Source: Ectocarpus siliculosus (Eukaryota; Sar; Phaeophyceae; Ectocarpales; Ectocarpaceae). Taken from it: a DNA stretch of 10,741 nucleotides. Shown piece after piece: positions 1 to 7,635 of this stretch. The first letter of the stretch is position 1, and each line of letters starts with the position of its first letter. The stretch lies in assembly GCA_000310025.1 (NCBI GenBank), contig FN649730.1, positions 1,596,540 through 1,607,280 on the forward strand, in the 5' to 3' direction. A program made the position numbers and the translations under genes. Under the pieces are notes generated by a model. The model was not told where the DNA came from and searched no databases. It worked only from the letters and a program-made list of their open reading frames with translations.

Positions 1-1829
1 GCTTCCCGCTTGGTGATGTGGGAGCCTGGTCCGGTGAGAACCCGGCATGCTCCGTCCCGGCTTTGTAGGGATGCGAGGTCAATGGTCAAACTACTACGGC
101 ATGCACGACTATGAGTACCCCCCCCCCCCCCCTTCTTCCCTTTTTTCGACGGTTTCACGGGGTTTGAGGCAGAAGAGGCGAGGGACGTCGGGGGTCCTGT
201 CTTGCTGGCCCCCTCCAGAGGCGTTTCTATTTGTGCCGACACCACCGTGGCTTCTGCTCTAGAAGGAGACGACGACGAGGTTAACACCGCTACCGTTACC
301 GCGGCGGCGGACGGAGGCAGCGGCGGTCGCTGCTGTACGGACGTCGACGTTACCGGTGGTTCGGTAGGTTTCGTAGGCTCACGCACCGCCGCCGGCGCCG
401 CCGGTTGCCGTTGCTCTGGAGCCGGCGCGTCGGCGGTTGTCTTCGCGTCAGCTGCCGCCGGCAATGCGGGCTGGGTCTGAGTCGAGGGCGCGACAGTTGC
501 CTTCGGCTCGCCTGACAACCCCGCGGGTGGTTGTCGTTGGACCGACGTGGAAGACCTCGGCGAGCCGTCGACAGGCTTCTTCGGCTCCGTTGCCGCCGGA
601 ACCGCTGGCTGTTGTTGGGCCTGAGGCGAAGCCTTGGAGGGTGCGACAGCAGTTGCCCTTGGCTCGCCCGGCGACAGCACCGGTAGCTGTCTTTGGCCTG
701 ACTTCGAAGCGCTCGCTTCAGCTGCGGCCGGCACGGCCGGCACGGCTGGCTGTTGTCGGGTCTGAGGCGAAGCCTTGGAGGGTGCGACAGCATTTGCCTT
801 TGGCTCGCCCGGCGACAGCACCGGTAGCTGTCTTTGATCTGGCTTGGACGCGCTCATCGAGTCGTCGCCAGCTTTCTTAGCCTCGGCTGCCGGCCGACCC
901 GCGGGCTGTTCGCGATGTTGAGTCGATACCCTCGCCAGATCGACCCCGTTCTTGGCCTCAACCGCGGTCAACGCCTCCGCAGTCGACGCCCTCGCCGGGT
1001 AGACAGTTTTCTTCTCCTTAACCGCCGTCGTCGGCGCCACCACCCCCGCCGCTGCCGCCGGCGGCTGCCGTTGGTCCTGAGTCGAAGCCTTCACCACAGG
1101 GTCGACAGCCTTGCTCGAGTCGCCTGGCGTAGCTGCCACCGCCACCTTCCCGGGCGTCCCCAAAGAGGTTTTCACGGCCGGCGGCGCTAACGACAGAGGC
1201 GGCAGCGTTAACGCTGGCGTCGGTGGCGGCGCAGTCGCCATGGACGTCGCCGCCTCAACCACCGGCTGCGCCGCGTACCCCATCCTCAAGTCTGGGGGAA
1301 ACACGTACTCTCTCACCGGTGCCGGTGCCGGTGCCGGTGCCACCGCTGCAGATACCACCGCCGCCACTGCCGCGACCAGCTGCCGTGTCTTGTCTTCCGC
1401 GGCAGCGCTTCCTCCTCCGTTGGAGGCCTCACTGCCGCCGGCGCCGCTGCCGCCGCCCCCGGCCGGCAAGCCCGGGCCAGCGGCGTGAGGGACCGGCGCC
1501 GAAATGATTCCCTGCTGTGGCCGGTTCTCAGAATCCCCGGTGGCCTTCCGGTTGGTCGCTTCGCGCCCCCCGCCGCTGCTGATGCTGCCGGTGGCTGCTG
1601 CCGCTACACCGCTCGGCCGCGCTGCGCTATCCGCCGGGGTACCGACAGGGAAAGCGCTCGCGTTGTTGACACCCACTGAGCTGGGCAGCCCTTCGGATGA
1701 CCCCACACTGCCGCCCTCCGATCTACTCGCCGCTTCTTTAAGCTCTCGCTTCTTCTCTACCCACTCCGATGAGCGGTGCTTCCGAGGCTTTATTCCCAGC
1801 TCCGCGTGCTTGCGGTTCCAGTAGGCCAC
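1..1829 (-). CDS. Exon I: long low-complexity C-terminal exon of the PHD/AT-hook gene, runs off the window
   Basis: I checked every codon of this frame from 1829 down to the window edge and found no stop, so it is about 609 codons and incomplete. It starts after ATTTTCAG (acceptor at 1830-1832) in phase 0, matching the phase-0 end of exon H. The first residues, VAYWNRKHAELGIKPRKH, directly follow the CYM of exon H and are basic and aromatic. The next part of the exon includes a charged segment (EWVEKKRELKEAA). The rest is Ala/Pro/Gln/Ser/Thr/Lys-rich and looks disordered. It contains an (Ala-Pro) run at 1318-1341 and degenerate 47-residue repeats of the type QRQLPVLSPGEPKA...AVAPSKASPQ (see repeat entries). 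Near the left end comes a lysine/glycine run (KPSKKGKKGGGG). No catalytic or folded domain is recognised. The reading after the 15-C run at 118-132 is unsafe because a one-base length error would shift the frame. Confidence 0.8.
   Translation of the reverse strand, partial: MAYWNRKHAELGIKPRKHRSSEWVEKKRELKEAASRSEGGSVGSSEGLPSSVGVNNASAFPVGTPADSAARPSGVAAAATGSISSGGGREATNRKATGDSENRPQQGIISAPVPHAAGPGLPAGGGGSGAGGSEASNGGGSAAAEDKTRQLVAAVAAVVSAAVAPAPAPAPVREYVFPPDLRMGYAAQPVVEAATSMATAPPPTPALTLPPLSLAPPAVKTSLGTPGKVAVAATPGDSSKAVDPVVKASTQDQRQPPAAAAGVVAPTTAVKEKKTVYPARASTAEALTAVEAKNGVDLARVSTQHREQPAGRPAAEAKKAGDDSMSASKPDQRQLPVLSPGEPKANAVAPSKASPQTRQQPAVPAVPAAAEASASKSGQRQLPVLSPGEPRATAVAPSKASPQAQQQPAVPAATEPKKPVDGSPRSSTSVQRQPPAGLSGEPKATVAPSTQTQPALPAAADAKTTADAPAPEQRQPAAPAAVREPTKPTEPPVTSTSVQQRPPLPPSAAAVTVAVLTSSSSPSRAEATVVSAQIETPLEGASKTGPPTSLASSASNPVKPSKKGKKGGGGGTHSRACRSSLTIDLASLQSRDGACRVLTGPGSHITKRE
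118..132. repeat. 15-C homopolymer within exon I
   Basis: It is read as poly-Gly in the gene. Its length sets the downstream frame: in one shifted frame the next codons are TAC TCA TAG, a stop. Confidence 0.9.
601..880 (-). repeat. 141-bp coding tandem repeat in exon I
   Basis: Sequence from 601 recurs at 742, an offset of 141 bp (47 codons), so the frame is kept. By hand the first 100 bases differ at about seven positions. More degenerate copies can be seen at about 480-600 and 1060-1130. Confidence 0.8.
1318..1341 (-). repeat. Hexanucleotide repeat (GGTGCC)4 encoding Ala-Pro
   Basis: Four perfect hexamer copies on the plus strand, read as Ala-Pro repeats in exon I. Confidence 0.85.
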
Positions 1830-2433
1830 CTGAAAATGTAAACACAGTGGTAGGATAGGGGCATCAAGGCTCAGGTTTGGAGTGATGGTGTCGGCAAAAA
1901 GTGGTACGAGGGGGGGAAATCAACGACAAGACGTTAATTCACGGTAGTCCTGGATCCAAGTAGGAGAGGTAGCGGAAACACCGGTCAAATCTACGACGAG
2001 GGTGGAAGCGCCAACAAAACCGCGAAACACGATAGTCCGCGGCAATCGCAACTGAACGGAACGCCTCGTTAAAGCAGGCACGACGACCCCCTGTGTTTAC
2101 CCCCCTCCTGTGTGACCCTGGATGGTTGTAGTTGTACGAAAACAAATACACCGAAAAGTGTAGTAATCTGCAGACACTGAAGAGTGCCGTACACGTCTCA
2201 CCACGAAAAATGGGGGCACTGTCACCACAATAAATAGGACGAAAACAACAACACAACACCGCGGTGGAACGGCAACCGCCGCGAGAAATGAGAAGAACAA
2301 GGTTAAGCTCCGCGCACATTACGGACCACCCACGGCGGGGGGGAAAAACACCCGCTAGCGACAGCAACGACACCAACCAACCCCACCCTGTCGTGCCACC
2401 TAACCCCCAGTTTTCCCGGGGGGATCCCCTCAC
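1830..2433 (-). other. Intron H-I (604 bp)
   Basis: The donor is ATG|GTGAGG at 2433 and the acceptor ATTTTCAG at 1830; the intron is phase 0. If it were retained, the exon H frame would stay open for a further 164 codons and stop at 1939-1941. The long minus frame starting at 4368 is therefore genuine only down to 2434. I see no gene in the interval on either strand. Confidence 0.8.
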
Positions 2434-2490
2434 CATGTAGCACGGCTTGCACTGCCCCCTGGAGTACAGCGGCCGGTCCGTGTGTTCGCA
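2434..2490 (-). other. Cys/His motif copy 3 (exon H)
   Basis: CEHTDRPLYSRGQCKPCYM, with the same key positions. The donor follows immediately after the Met codon, and the next exon continues VAYWNRKH. Confidence 0.88.
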
Positions 2491-4339
2491 CGCCGTAACC
2501 ACCCCCTTGCGCGACGTCCTCGGCGAGGCTCGCTTTCTAACGGTCTCGCCACCTTCCCCCGCCGCCGCTGCCGCCGCGGCCTTCGGCTGGCGCTTCGAGG
2601 TGGGCCCCGCCCCACGGGCACGCCCGCCGCCGCTGCCGCTGCCGCCCCCGCCCGCTGGGCAGTCCGTCTTCCGCGGTCTGCCGGGACCACGCTTGACGAC
2701 GACTCCGCCGCCGCCGCCGGCACCGCCCGGGCCAGCGCTGGTGCCAGCGCTGGCGCTGGCGCCCGCGCTACCTCGACCCCGCTTGCGTCCCCGTCGCCGG
2801 CCGTCGCCACCGCTGCTGCTGTTCCCGCTGTCGCTCATCGAGTAGCTCTCGTCGCTAACGTCGCCCGCGGCTCGCCTCCGCCGGCGGACCTTGTCACCCC
2901 CGAAGCGGTAGTTGACACCGCCGCCGCCGCCGCCGTCGCTGTCGCTAGCCCACCCGCCGCCGAAACTCCACTCTTCGTCGCTGCCGCCGCGGAACCTCCG
3001 CCTGTTGTGGCCCCGGGTCGACCGGAGCCCCGCCCGGCCCCCTCCCCCTTCCCCCGAAGAGGCCGATGCCGAACCCAAGCCGCCACCGTTGTTTGTGTCC
3101 ACCTCGAGCTCACGTCGGGAGGGAAGCGCGACGCGCTGCAAGGAGTCGCTGCCTTCCCGGCCGCTGCTGCCAAAGCCGTACCTGATCGCGGCGGGGCTGG
3201 AGGCGACAACACGGTTCTTGCTCCCCTTCGGCCTGCCCACCGGCCGCCCCGTGCCGGTCCTCCCCGTCGCCGGCTTGGGCTTGTTGGACCCCGGCGGCCG
3301 CCCCGGACGTTTTGGTGCCGGGACCGTCTCCCTCTCCCTAAGCCGGTCCTCCTTCAGGGCGTACGGGTCCCGCGGGGAGCGGCGCTGGCGCCGCCGCTTA
3401 ATGCCCAGGCCCCCCCGGCGGGGGATAACTACCCCGTGCTCCGTGCCCTCGGGGATCTTGGGGGCCGGCAGGGAGCGGGCCTCCTCCGACACGAGCAGGC
3501 TCGAGGCCTCCGGCGGCCGCGACCCGCCGGCCTGGAGGAGGATCGACACGCAGTCCGGGCACCGACACCCACGCACATCTCCTCGAAGCGACCACCGCTT
3601 CTGCCTCCTGCCGCCGCCGGCATCGGCCTTGCCGTGGTGGGTGGAGCTTCCTCCTCCGACTGACTTCGGGGTAGCAGCGGCAGCAGCAGCAGCCTCCGCT
3701 CCATCCGCGGGGGTCCTCAGGGCAGCCGATCGACGCTCTGGCCGTCTCGAGGCGGCGCCACCGCCACTCGCGTCGCCACCGGCAGCGGGAGCGTCCGCCA
3801 CCGACCCCGCTTCCCCTCCGCCCGGGGTAGGGGCGGCGGCGGCAGTGGCAGCACCAGCAGCAGGACCGCTGCTGTCCCCGTCCGTTGTGGCCATCCCCAG
3901 CGACGATGATGAAGAAGAAGAACCTCCGCCTCCCGCACCGCCGCTGCCTTCGACAGCAGGGTCAGAGGACGGGCCAGGAGCGGGCGGAGCTTCAACCCCT
4001 TCTGGTTTCTCCGGGGCAGGTTCGGACACCGCCGTTGAGCTTGTGGCTGCCGCAGCCTTCCTCGTTCGTGCCCGCTCCGACGCCGTCGTAGCCTCCGCCG
4101 CTAGGGCCACCAGCGCCGCCGCCACCGTCGCCGTCGCCTCCGACGACGCCTCCGCCGGCCGCTGGTCGGTAGAGGAAACCCTTGCGGCTGCCGCCTGTTC
4201 TTTCGGCGGCGGCGGCGGCGGGGCGTCGTCGGCCTCGCTGTCGCTGTCCAACAGGAAGGAGGTGCACCGGGGGCAGTACCACTCCCCGAAAGGCTGGCTG
4301 GACATACGCGCGCAGCCAAGGTGGAACGTGGCCTCGCAG
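2434..4339 (-). CDS. Exon H: second half of PHD finger, three AT-hooks, Cys/His motif 3
   Basis: This exon is 1906 bp, 635 residues after the split codon. The acceptor is a long pyrimidine tract ending GGAAACAG|C at 4340-4342, entered in phase 2. Residues 1-25 (CEATFHLGCA...EWYCPRC) complete the C4HC3 PHD finger begun in exon G. PHD fingers usually read histone H3 tails (family knowledge). After acidic and Ala/Ser/Gly-rich linkers there is a C-x-C-x2-C cluster at residues 258-263. AT-hooks follow at about 343-354 (KRPGRPPGSNK), 364-375 (GRPVGRPKGSKN) and 549-557 (KRGPGRPRK), with basic patches (KRRRQRR, VRRRRR, RRRGRKRGRG) that could serve as nuclear signals. Residues 617-635 are the Cys/His motif CEHTDRPLYSRGQCKPCYM, directly followed by donor GTGAGG. 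The role is inferred as a nuclear chromatin/AT-rich DNA binder. The composition is extremely biased, so disordered linkers are expected. Confidence 0.9.
2668..2694 (-). other. Third AT-hook motif in exon H
   Basis: KRGPGRPRK is a near-perfect match to the canonical P-x-GRP-(K/R) AT-hook core. Confidence 0.92.
3214..3312 (-). other. Two AT-hook motifs in exon H
   Basis: KRPGRPPGSNK at 3277-3312 and GRPVGRPKGSKN at 3214-3249. The GRP cores flanked by Lys/Arg are typical of minor-groove binding to AT-rich DNA. Confidence 0.88.
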
Positions 4340-4726
4340 CTGTTTCCACGGCAGACGGGGGGAGACACAGACAGACGGACAAGAGACGGGGACGGAGAGA
4401 GAGGGATACAAAGAGAGAAAAGAGAAAACAGATAGAGGGAAATCGGAAGCGTTAGGTGGGGCGAGGTATGGAGTCGTCGGTGTTTTCTGGCAGCGGCACC
4501 GCAAAGTAATCTTGGGCGCCAAGGGAGGTAAAACTTTCAGGGGGCTTCAAAAGAATTATCATTATAGCTTTGCGCACACTTGTTTCACAAGCAGGCGGTG
4601 CTGACGTGTGTTCGCGCAGCAGAGACACGCCTCAAGAGGACAAACGCCTCCAGAGGACCAACAAAAATAACTCGCAATAGAAAAACGCGGCCCAAAACAC
4701 GCCCGCCGGCCCGCCCCCCCGCTTAC
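4340..4726 (-). other. Intron G-H (387 bp) splitting the PHD finger
   Basis: The donor is GACGG|GTAAGC at 4726, and the acceptor follows a C/T-rich tract (about 4345-4440 read on the minus strand) and ends AAACAG. The intron is phase 2: codon GG|C encodes the Gly of C-D-G-C. No other coding signal is seen. Confidence 0.88.
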
Positions 4727-5106
4727 CCGTCGCAGACGAGCACGGACGGCCACGACCGTTCCGTCTGCTTGCAGCGCCCGCAAATCGGGGGAGGGAGCGC
4801 CGTCGTCTTGGGCACGAAGCTAGAGGCCCGCATCGCAGCCGACGCCGCCGCCGCCGAAACCGCCGCCGTAACCGAGGGTGGGGTCGGCGCTAGCGCTAGC
4901 TTCCCCCCCGTCTTGGAATACGGCCAAGAGGAAGACGAGGAGGACCCGCCGCCGCCGCCGCTGCCGCCCTCTTTCGCGGAGCTTGCCGGCGCGCCGGTGG
5001 CGGCGGCGGCGGCGGCGGCGGGCGTCGACGACGGCGACGCCTCCGGCCGAGGGTGGTTAAGCCGCACCACGTTCTCCCCTCGCCGCTTGGCTCTGTTGTA
5101 CTCCCT
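4727..5106 (-). CDS. Exon G: first half of PHD finger after an Ala/Gly/Ser linker
   Basis: This exon is 380 bp, phase 0 in and phase 2 out. It starts after ACGCCAG (5107-5109), giving REYNRAKRRGENVV directly after the CYM of exon F. That basic/aromatic start resembles the VAYWNRKHAELG start of exon I, which also follows a CYM. The middle is an Ala/Gly/Ser-rich linker with A7, G5 and S6 runs. The last residues, ICGRCKQTERSWPSVLVCDG, supply the first three Cys of a PHD finger. Joined to exon H the spacing is C-x2-C-x12-C-x2-C-x4-H-x2-C-x12-C-x2-C, with the usual Trp two residues before the seventh Cys. That spacing strongly supports the splice. Confidence 0.92.
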
Positions 5107-5479
5107 CTGGCGTTACCGGCGCACGACGGTGTGTGGGGTGGTTTGGGACGACATCGGCGACGACGTTGTGTGAGGTGGTTGGAACAGACGGGCGAAATGG
5201 AACACTCTAATGCGGCGCCTGTTTGGACAAGGCGGCGTAACGGTTGCATCGGCCTGTCTTTGATGCAAAGAGCCCTTCAGGAAGAGCCCTTGTTCAGAGG
5301 CCAAACACCATTTTTCACGTCCTGCAAAGCGCCTCCTTGTGCTCTCTCTCCTGCTGTCTCTTTGTCGGTTTCTCTCTGCCCCTCATGCAAAACGTCGCTG
5401 TCTACGCTGATGCTGCCAAACTCCACAGAAATATACCACAAAACGTCTCTCTATATTTCTTGGCGCTCTCTCCGCTCAC
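5107..5479 (-). other. Intron F-G (373 bp)
   Basis: The donor is ATG|GTGAGC at 5479 and the acceptor ACGCCAG at 5107-5109; phase 0. It is T/C-rich in parts on the plus strand (5340-5400). Nothing else is recognised. Confidence 0.8.
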
Positions 5480-5536
5480 CATGTAGCAAGGTCTGCAAAA
5501 GCCCTTCCCGTAGTGGGGAGCGTCAGCGTGCTCGCA
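5480..5536 (-). other. Cys/His motif copy 2 (exon F)
   Basis: CEHADAPHYGKGFCRPCYM, with the same C1-H3-Y9-G12-C14-C17-Y18-M19 positions. The donor follows immediately after the Met codon. Confidence 0.88.
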
Positions 5537-5765
5537 ACTCGACACCGTTCTGCGCCAATGTTTGTCCGAATTGGTGGTGCCACCGGCTTGTCCCTCCGCC
5601 ATAGCCTCGCCAGCAGTAGTGCGTTGCGCCGAAGTCGCTTGCGATGAAGTAGATGAAGTCGCTTGCGCCGAAGTCACTTGCGATGAAGTCGCTTGCGACG
5701 AAGTCGAAGCAGCAGCAGCAGCAGCAGCAGCAGCAAGAATCTCACGTCTTGACCTGCGTCGCCTC
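5480..5765 (-). CDS. Exon F: basic start, poly-Ala, Ser/Gln repeats, Cys/His motif 2
   Basis: This exon is 286 bp. The acceptor is strong (TTTTCTTTTACAG|G at 5766-5768). Only the phase-2 entry frame stays open; the other two reach a stop. It begins RRRRRSRREIL, then a run of nine Ala from a GCT repeat, then TSSQ/TSAQ repeats (15-bp DNA unit). The exon ends with VSSCEHADAPHYGKGFCRPCYM just before donor GTGAGC. An internal ATG at 5600-5602 (MAEGQAGG) has G at -3 and +4. It would be a plausible start codon if F-I form a gene separate from A-D. The function of the Cys/His motif is unknown; metal binding is an inference. Confidence 0.85.
5638..5733 (-). repeat. 15-bp tandem repeats (Ser/Gln-rich) plus a GCT run (poly-Ala) in exon F
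   Basis: Plus-strand units of the type GAAGTCGCTTGCGAT recur from 5638 to 5707, encoding TSSQA/TSAQA on the minus strand. Next to them is a (GCA)n run at 5708-5733 read as poly-Ala. Confidence 0.8.
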
Positions 5766-5981
5766 CTGTAAAAGAAAACGCACAAAAGACACACGCGAAA
5801 GAAAAGACGAAAGACACTATTTTAAGCACAGCAGTCAGGACCACCAAGGGCACACTCAGAGAGTCGCACAGGAGTAAAATACGTACACCATAAAAATCAT
5901 AGCCAAGTTATGGTTGTTGTTGTTGTTGTCTTCACATTAAAACCGTTCCGGTCTCCGCTCGGTACCTTCTTATGTCGGTAC
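5766..5981 (-). other. Intron E-F (216 bp)
   Basis: The acceptor end is excellent: T-rich, with CTGAC about 75 bases upstream, ending TTTTCTTTTACAG. The donor GTACCG at 5981 is weak. It was chosen because it leaves phase 2, which exon F needs. A second GTACCG donor at 5965 would leave phase 0 and break the frame. Confidence 0.55.
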
Positions 5982-6049
5982 TGGTCCAACCGACGCGGAC
6001 ACCTTCCGTGGTCACAGACCAACTGCCCCACACCAAAGGGGGGGTACAC
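5982..6049 (-). CDS. Exon E: short exon with EsV-1-7-like half repeat
   Basis: This exon is 68 bp. The acceptor is a 14-T run followed by CTTTGAAAG|G (A-run on plus at 6059-6072). Phase-0 entry reads VYPPFGVGQLVCDHGRCPRRLDQ without a stop. The pattern P-P-F-G-V-x5-C-x-H recalls the P-S-F-G...F-C-x2-H core of the EsV-1-7 repeat in exon A. It would follow the C-x2-C of exon D, and a C-x4-C (CDHGRC) lies within it. The phases fit both neighbours (phase 0 in, phase 2 out). The exon is short and its donor weak, so it rests mainly on phase, acceptor quality and the motif. Confidence 0.5.
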
Positions 6050-6960
6050 CTTTCAAAGAAAAAAAAAAAAAATCAAGTGCAAAAAGAAAGCACCGGGAAT
6101 GTGTCCTTTGATAGCTCTATTTTCGACTTCTTCCAAGTGTGAAACGGCCTTCATGTGTGGGTCGTAGTTGCCCTGTGACCACCGAATATGCGTCTCCGTT
6201 CGATTTCACCCGAACGAACGTTACAATATGGTCCTGACAAGGCCCTGAGCACAGACTGGAATTGTTCTCAACCCTGATGTGACTACGATTCCAAGTACTT
6301 CGTCTGCAGAATGATCGCAAAACACACACGGACGTCTCCTCAATAGTCTATCCTCCTTGCCGCCGTGATTCGTGCGTGTGTACCTACTTTCGCGATTGTG
6401 TGCACACATGTAAGATGTTGGAGCATTTGCCTTCCAAGAGCAAGTCCTTGGGGAGGAGGCAAAAAAAAAAAAAAAAGTCAGATCAATTCAGCCACGTAAG
6501 GGTTAATGTGGAGAAAACAACGACAGCAACAACGTAGGAAGAGACGGACCACCGGCTGAAAGGTGAGAAAAAACGTCCAACCAACCCAACAAAAAAAAGC
6601 GCCTCAAACAAGGGGAAACAGACCTGCGATTCAAGGTTGTGTATCCGGAATATCCGCCCTCGGGTCCACAGGACGCGTTCCCATCTGCGGAGCCCGCTAC
6701 GCATGGGAAGCGGAGCAGGAGGGAAAAAAAAAAAAGTGGTGATATTGTACCGTACACGACGGGATGAAACCTTGGATGCGTTGAAAAGTGCGAACGACCC
6801 GCGCAGTGTCATCATCCCACATTCCATGGCAGTCGAAAGACTCGGCTAACCTATCGGGTCTTGATGGATGAAATCAGTTGCTACAAGCCCATTTCAACCG
6901 TGCCGAACAATGCACCAACAAGGATAACAAAATGTCACTTTTCGGACGACGGAAGCACTC

Positions 6961-7150
6961 TCGACGACGGGTCCCCTACACACACGCTTGGACAACAAAC
7001 CCACGAACACACACACCTTCGAAAAACGGGGACCCCCCTCACACATTTTTGGACGACGCCCCCCCGCTCCCACTTTCAGAAGACCCCCCCTCCACGCACA
7101 CACACATGTTCGCACGACGGGACCCCCCACACGTACGGTCGGACAATGGG
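6961..7150. repeat. Degenerate ~30-bp tandem repeat (minisatellite-like) inside intron D-E
   Basis: Six to seven units of about 27-34 bp can be aligned by eye. Each starts near ACGACGGG(A)CCCC, continues into a CACACA stretch and ends in TTTGG or TTCG. Clear starts are at about 6965, 7051 and 7116, with degenerate units between. It is AC/GT-rich and not coding in any continuous sense. Confidence 0.55.
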
Positions 7151-7349
7151 TCTCAAGGCCACGCCTTCATGTACCACTTGCCTGTCACAACCGCAGGCTT
7201 TTTGCCGGGTGGCTTACCCGCCGCACCCTGCATGCGAGTCTTCTGGTTGTACTCCTGCCATGGGCGAAGGGGTATACGACAAAGGACAGGGTGGTCGTTG
7301 GCGAGTGCATACAGCGACGAAATAACAACGTCAGCGACGGCGGTATCAG

Positions 7350-7560
7350 CAGCGGCACCACTACCAACAACAACAACAACAACACCAACAGCGCCAAAAC
7401 AACATCACCACCACCATCACTGACAACACCACCAAGACCACACTACAATGTAATACGACTCCAAGCCACAACAAACGCCAACACCAAAATCGACAACAAT
7501 AGCACCACCACCACCACCTCTACTGCAAAGACCACACCGACTCCAAACCAACGCCAGCGC
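7350..7560. repeat. CAA/CAC-rich low-complexity tract in intron D-E
   Basis: Plus-strand CAA, CCA and CAC triplets run almost without break (GTT/GTG on the transcribed strand). Conceptual translations (poly-Asn, poly-His, poly-Thr) follow from the triplet bias and are not evidence of a gene. Confidence 0.7.
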
Positions 7561-7587
7561 CAACTGCAACAACCACGATCAAATGAG

Positions 7588-7635
7588 CTGTAAAAGAGAG
7601 AGAGAGTGTGGGTGGCCGCTGACCAAAGGGCTGAC
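7588..7635 (-). other. Alternative 48-nt intron with a very strong CT-rich acceptor after exon D
   Basis: A CT-repeat followed by TTTTACAG ends at 7588, which looks like one of the best acceptors in the window. Joined to the exon D donor it would make a 48-nt intron and give K-L-I-stop (TGA at 7579-7581). That would end a first gene about three codons after the CYM of exon D. I prefer splicing to exon E, but this alternative is real enough to record. Confidence 0.35.

Larger units (their letters stand above)
6050..7635 (-). other. Intron D-E (1586 bp) with low-complexity DNA, possible cryptic exons and decayed motif
   Basis: This is the longest gene-free stretch. On the plus strand it holds A-runs at 6461-6476 (16) and 6724-6735 (12), which read as T-runs upstream of possible minus acceptors. 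It also holds a degenerate ~30-bp repeat at 6961-7150 and a CAA/CAC-rich tract at 7350-7560. A minus frame at 6341-6406 resembles a broken Cys/His motif. No exon inside it joins D to E in phase with confidence. Confidence 0.55.

Noticed and set aside
350-793. Minus frame of 147 codons, Arg/Ser/Pro-rich
   Set aside because: It is a shadow of the exon I frame; its repeats are the 141-bp repeat read out of frame.
1939-4368. The full 809-codon minus frame as a single exon
   Set aside because: Its start (4368-4340) lies in the intron and would break the PHD finger, and its end (2433-1939) lies beyond a GTGAGG donor that follows a conserved motif. Only 2434-4339 is kept.
2482-4435. Long plus-strand open frames (393 and 507 codons) opposite exon H
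   Set aside because: They mirror the GC-rich minus coding strand and give only Pro/Arg/Ala/Ser-rich sequence with no motif. The minus frame carries a PHD finger, AT-hooks and consistent splice sites.
5963-5968. Alternative donor GTACCG at 5965 for exon E
   Set aside because: It would leave phase 0, while exon F is open only with phase-2 entry. The donor at 5981 fits.
6961-7150. CRISPR-like array
   Set aside because: The units are degenerate and contiguous, with no constant repeat and unique spacer pattern, and the context is eukaryotic.
6878-7593. Plus-strand frames rich in Thr, Asn and His in intron D-E
   Set aside because: They are produced by the ACACAC and CAA/CAC low-complexity DNA; three overlapping frames are open at once and none has a motif.
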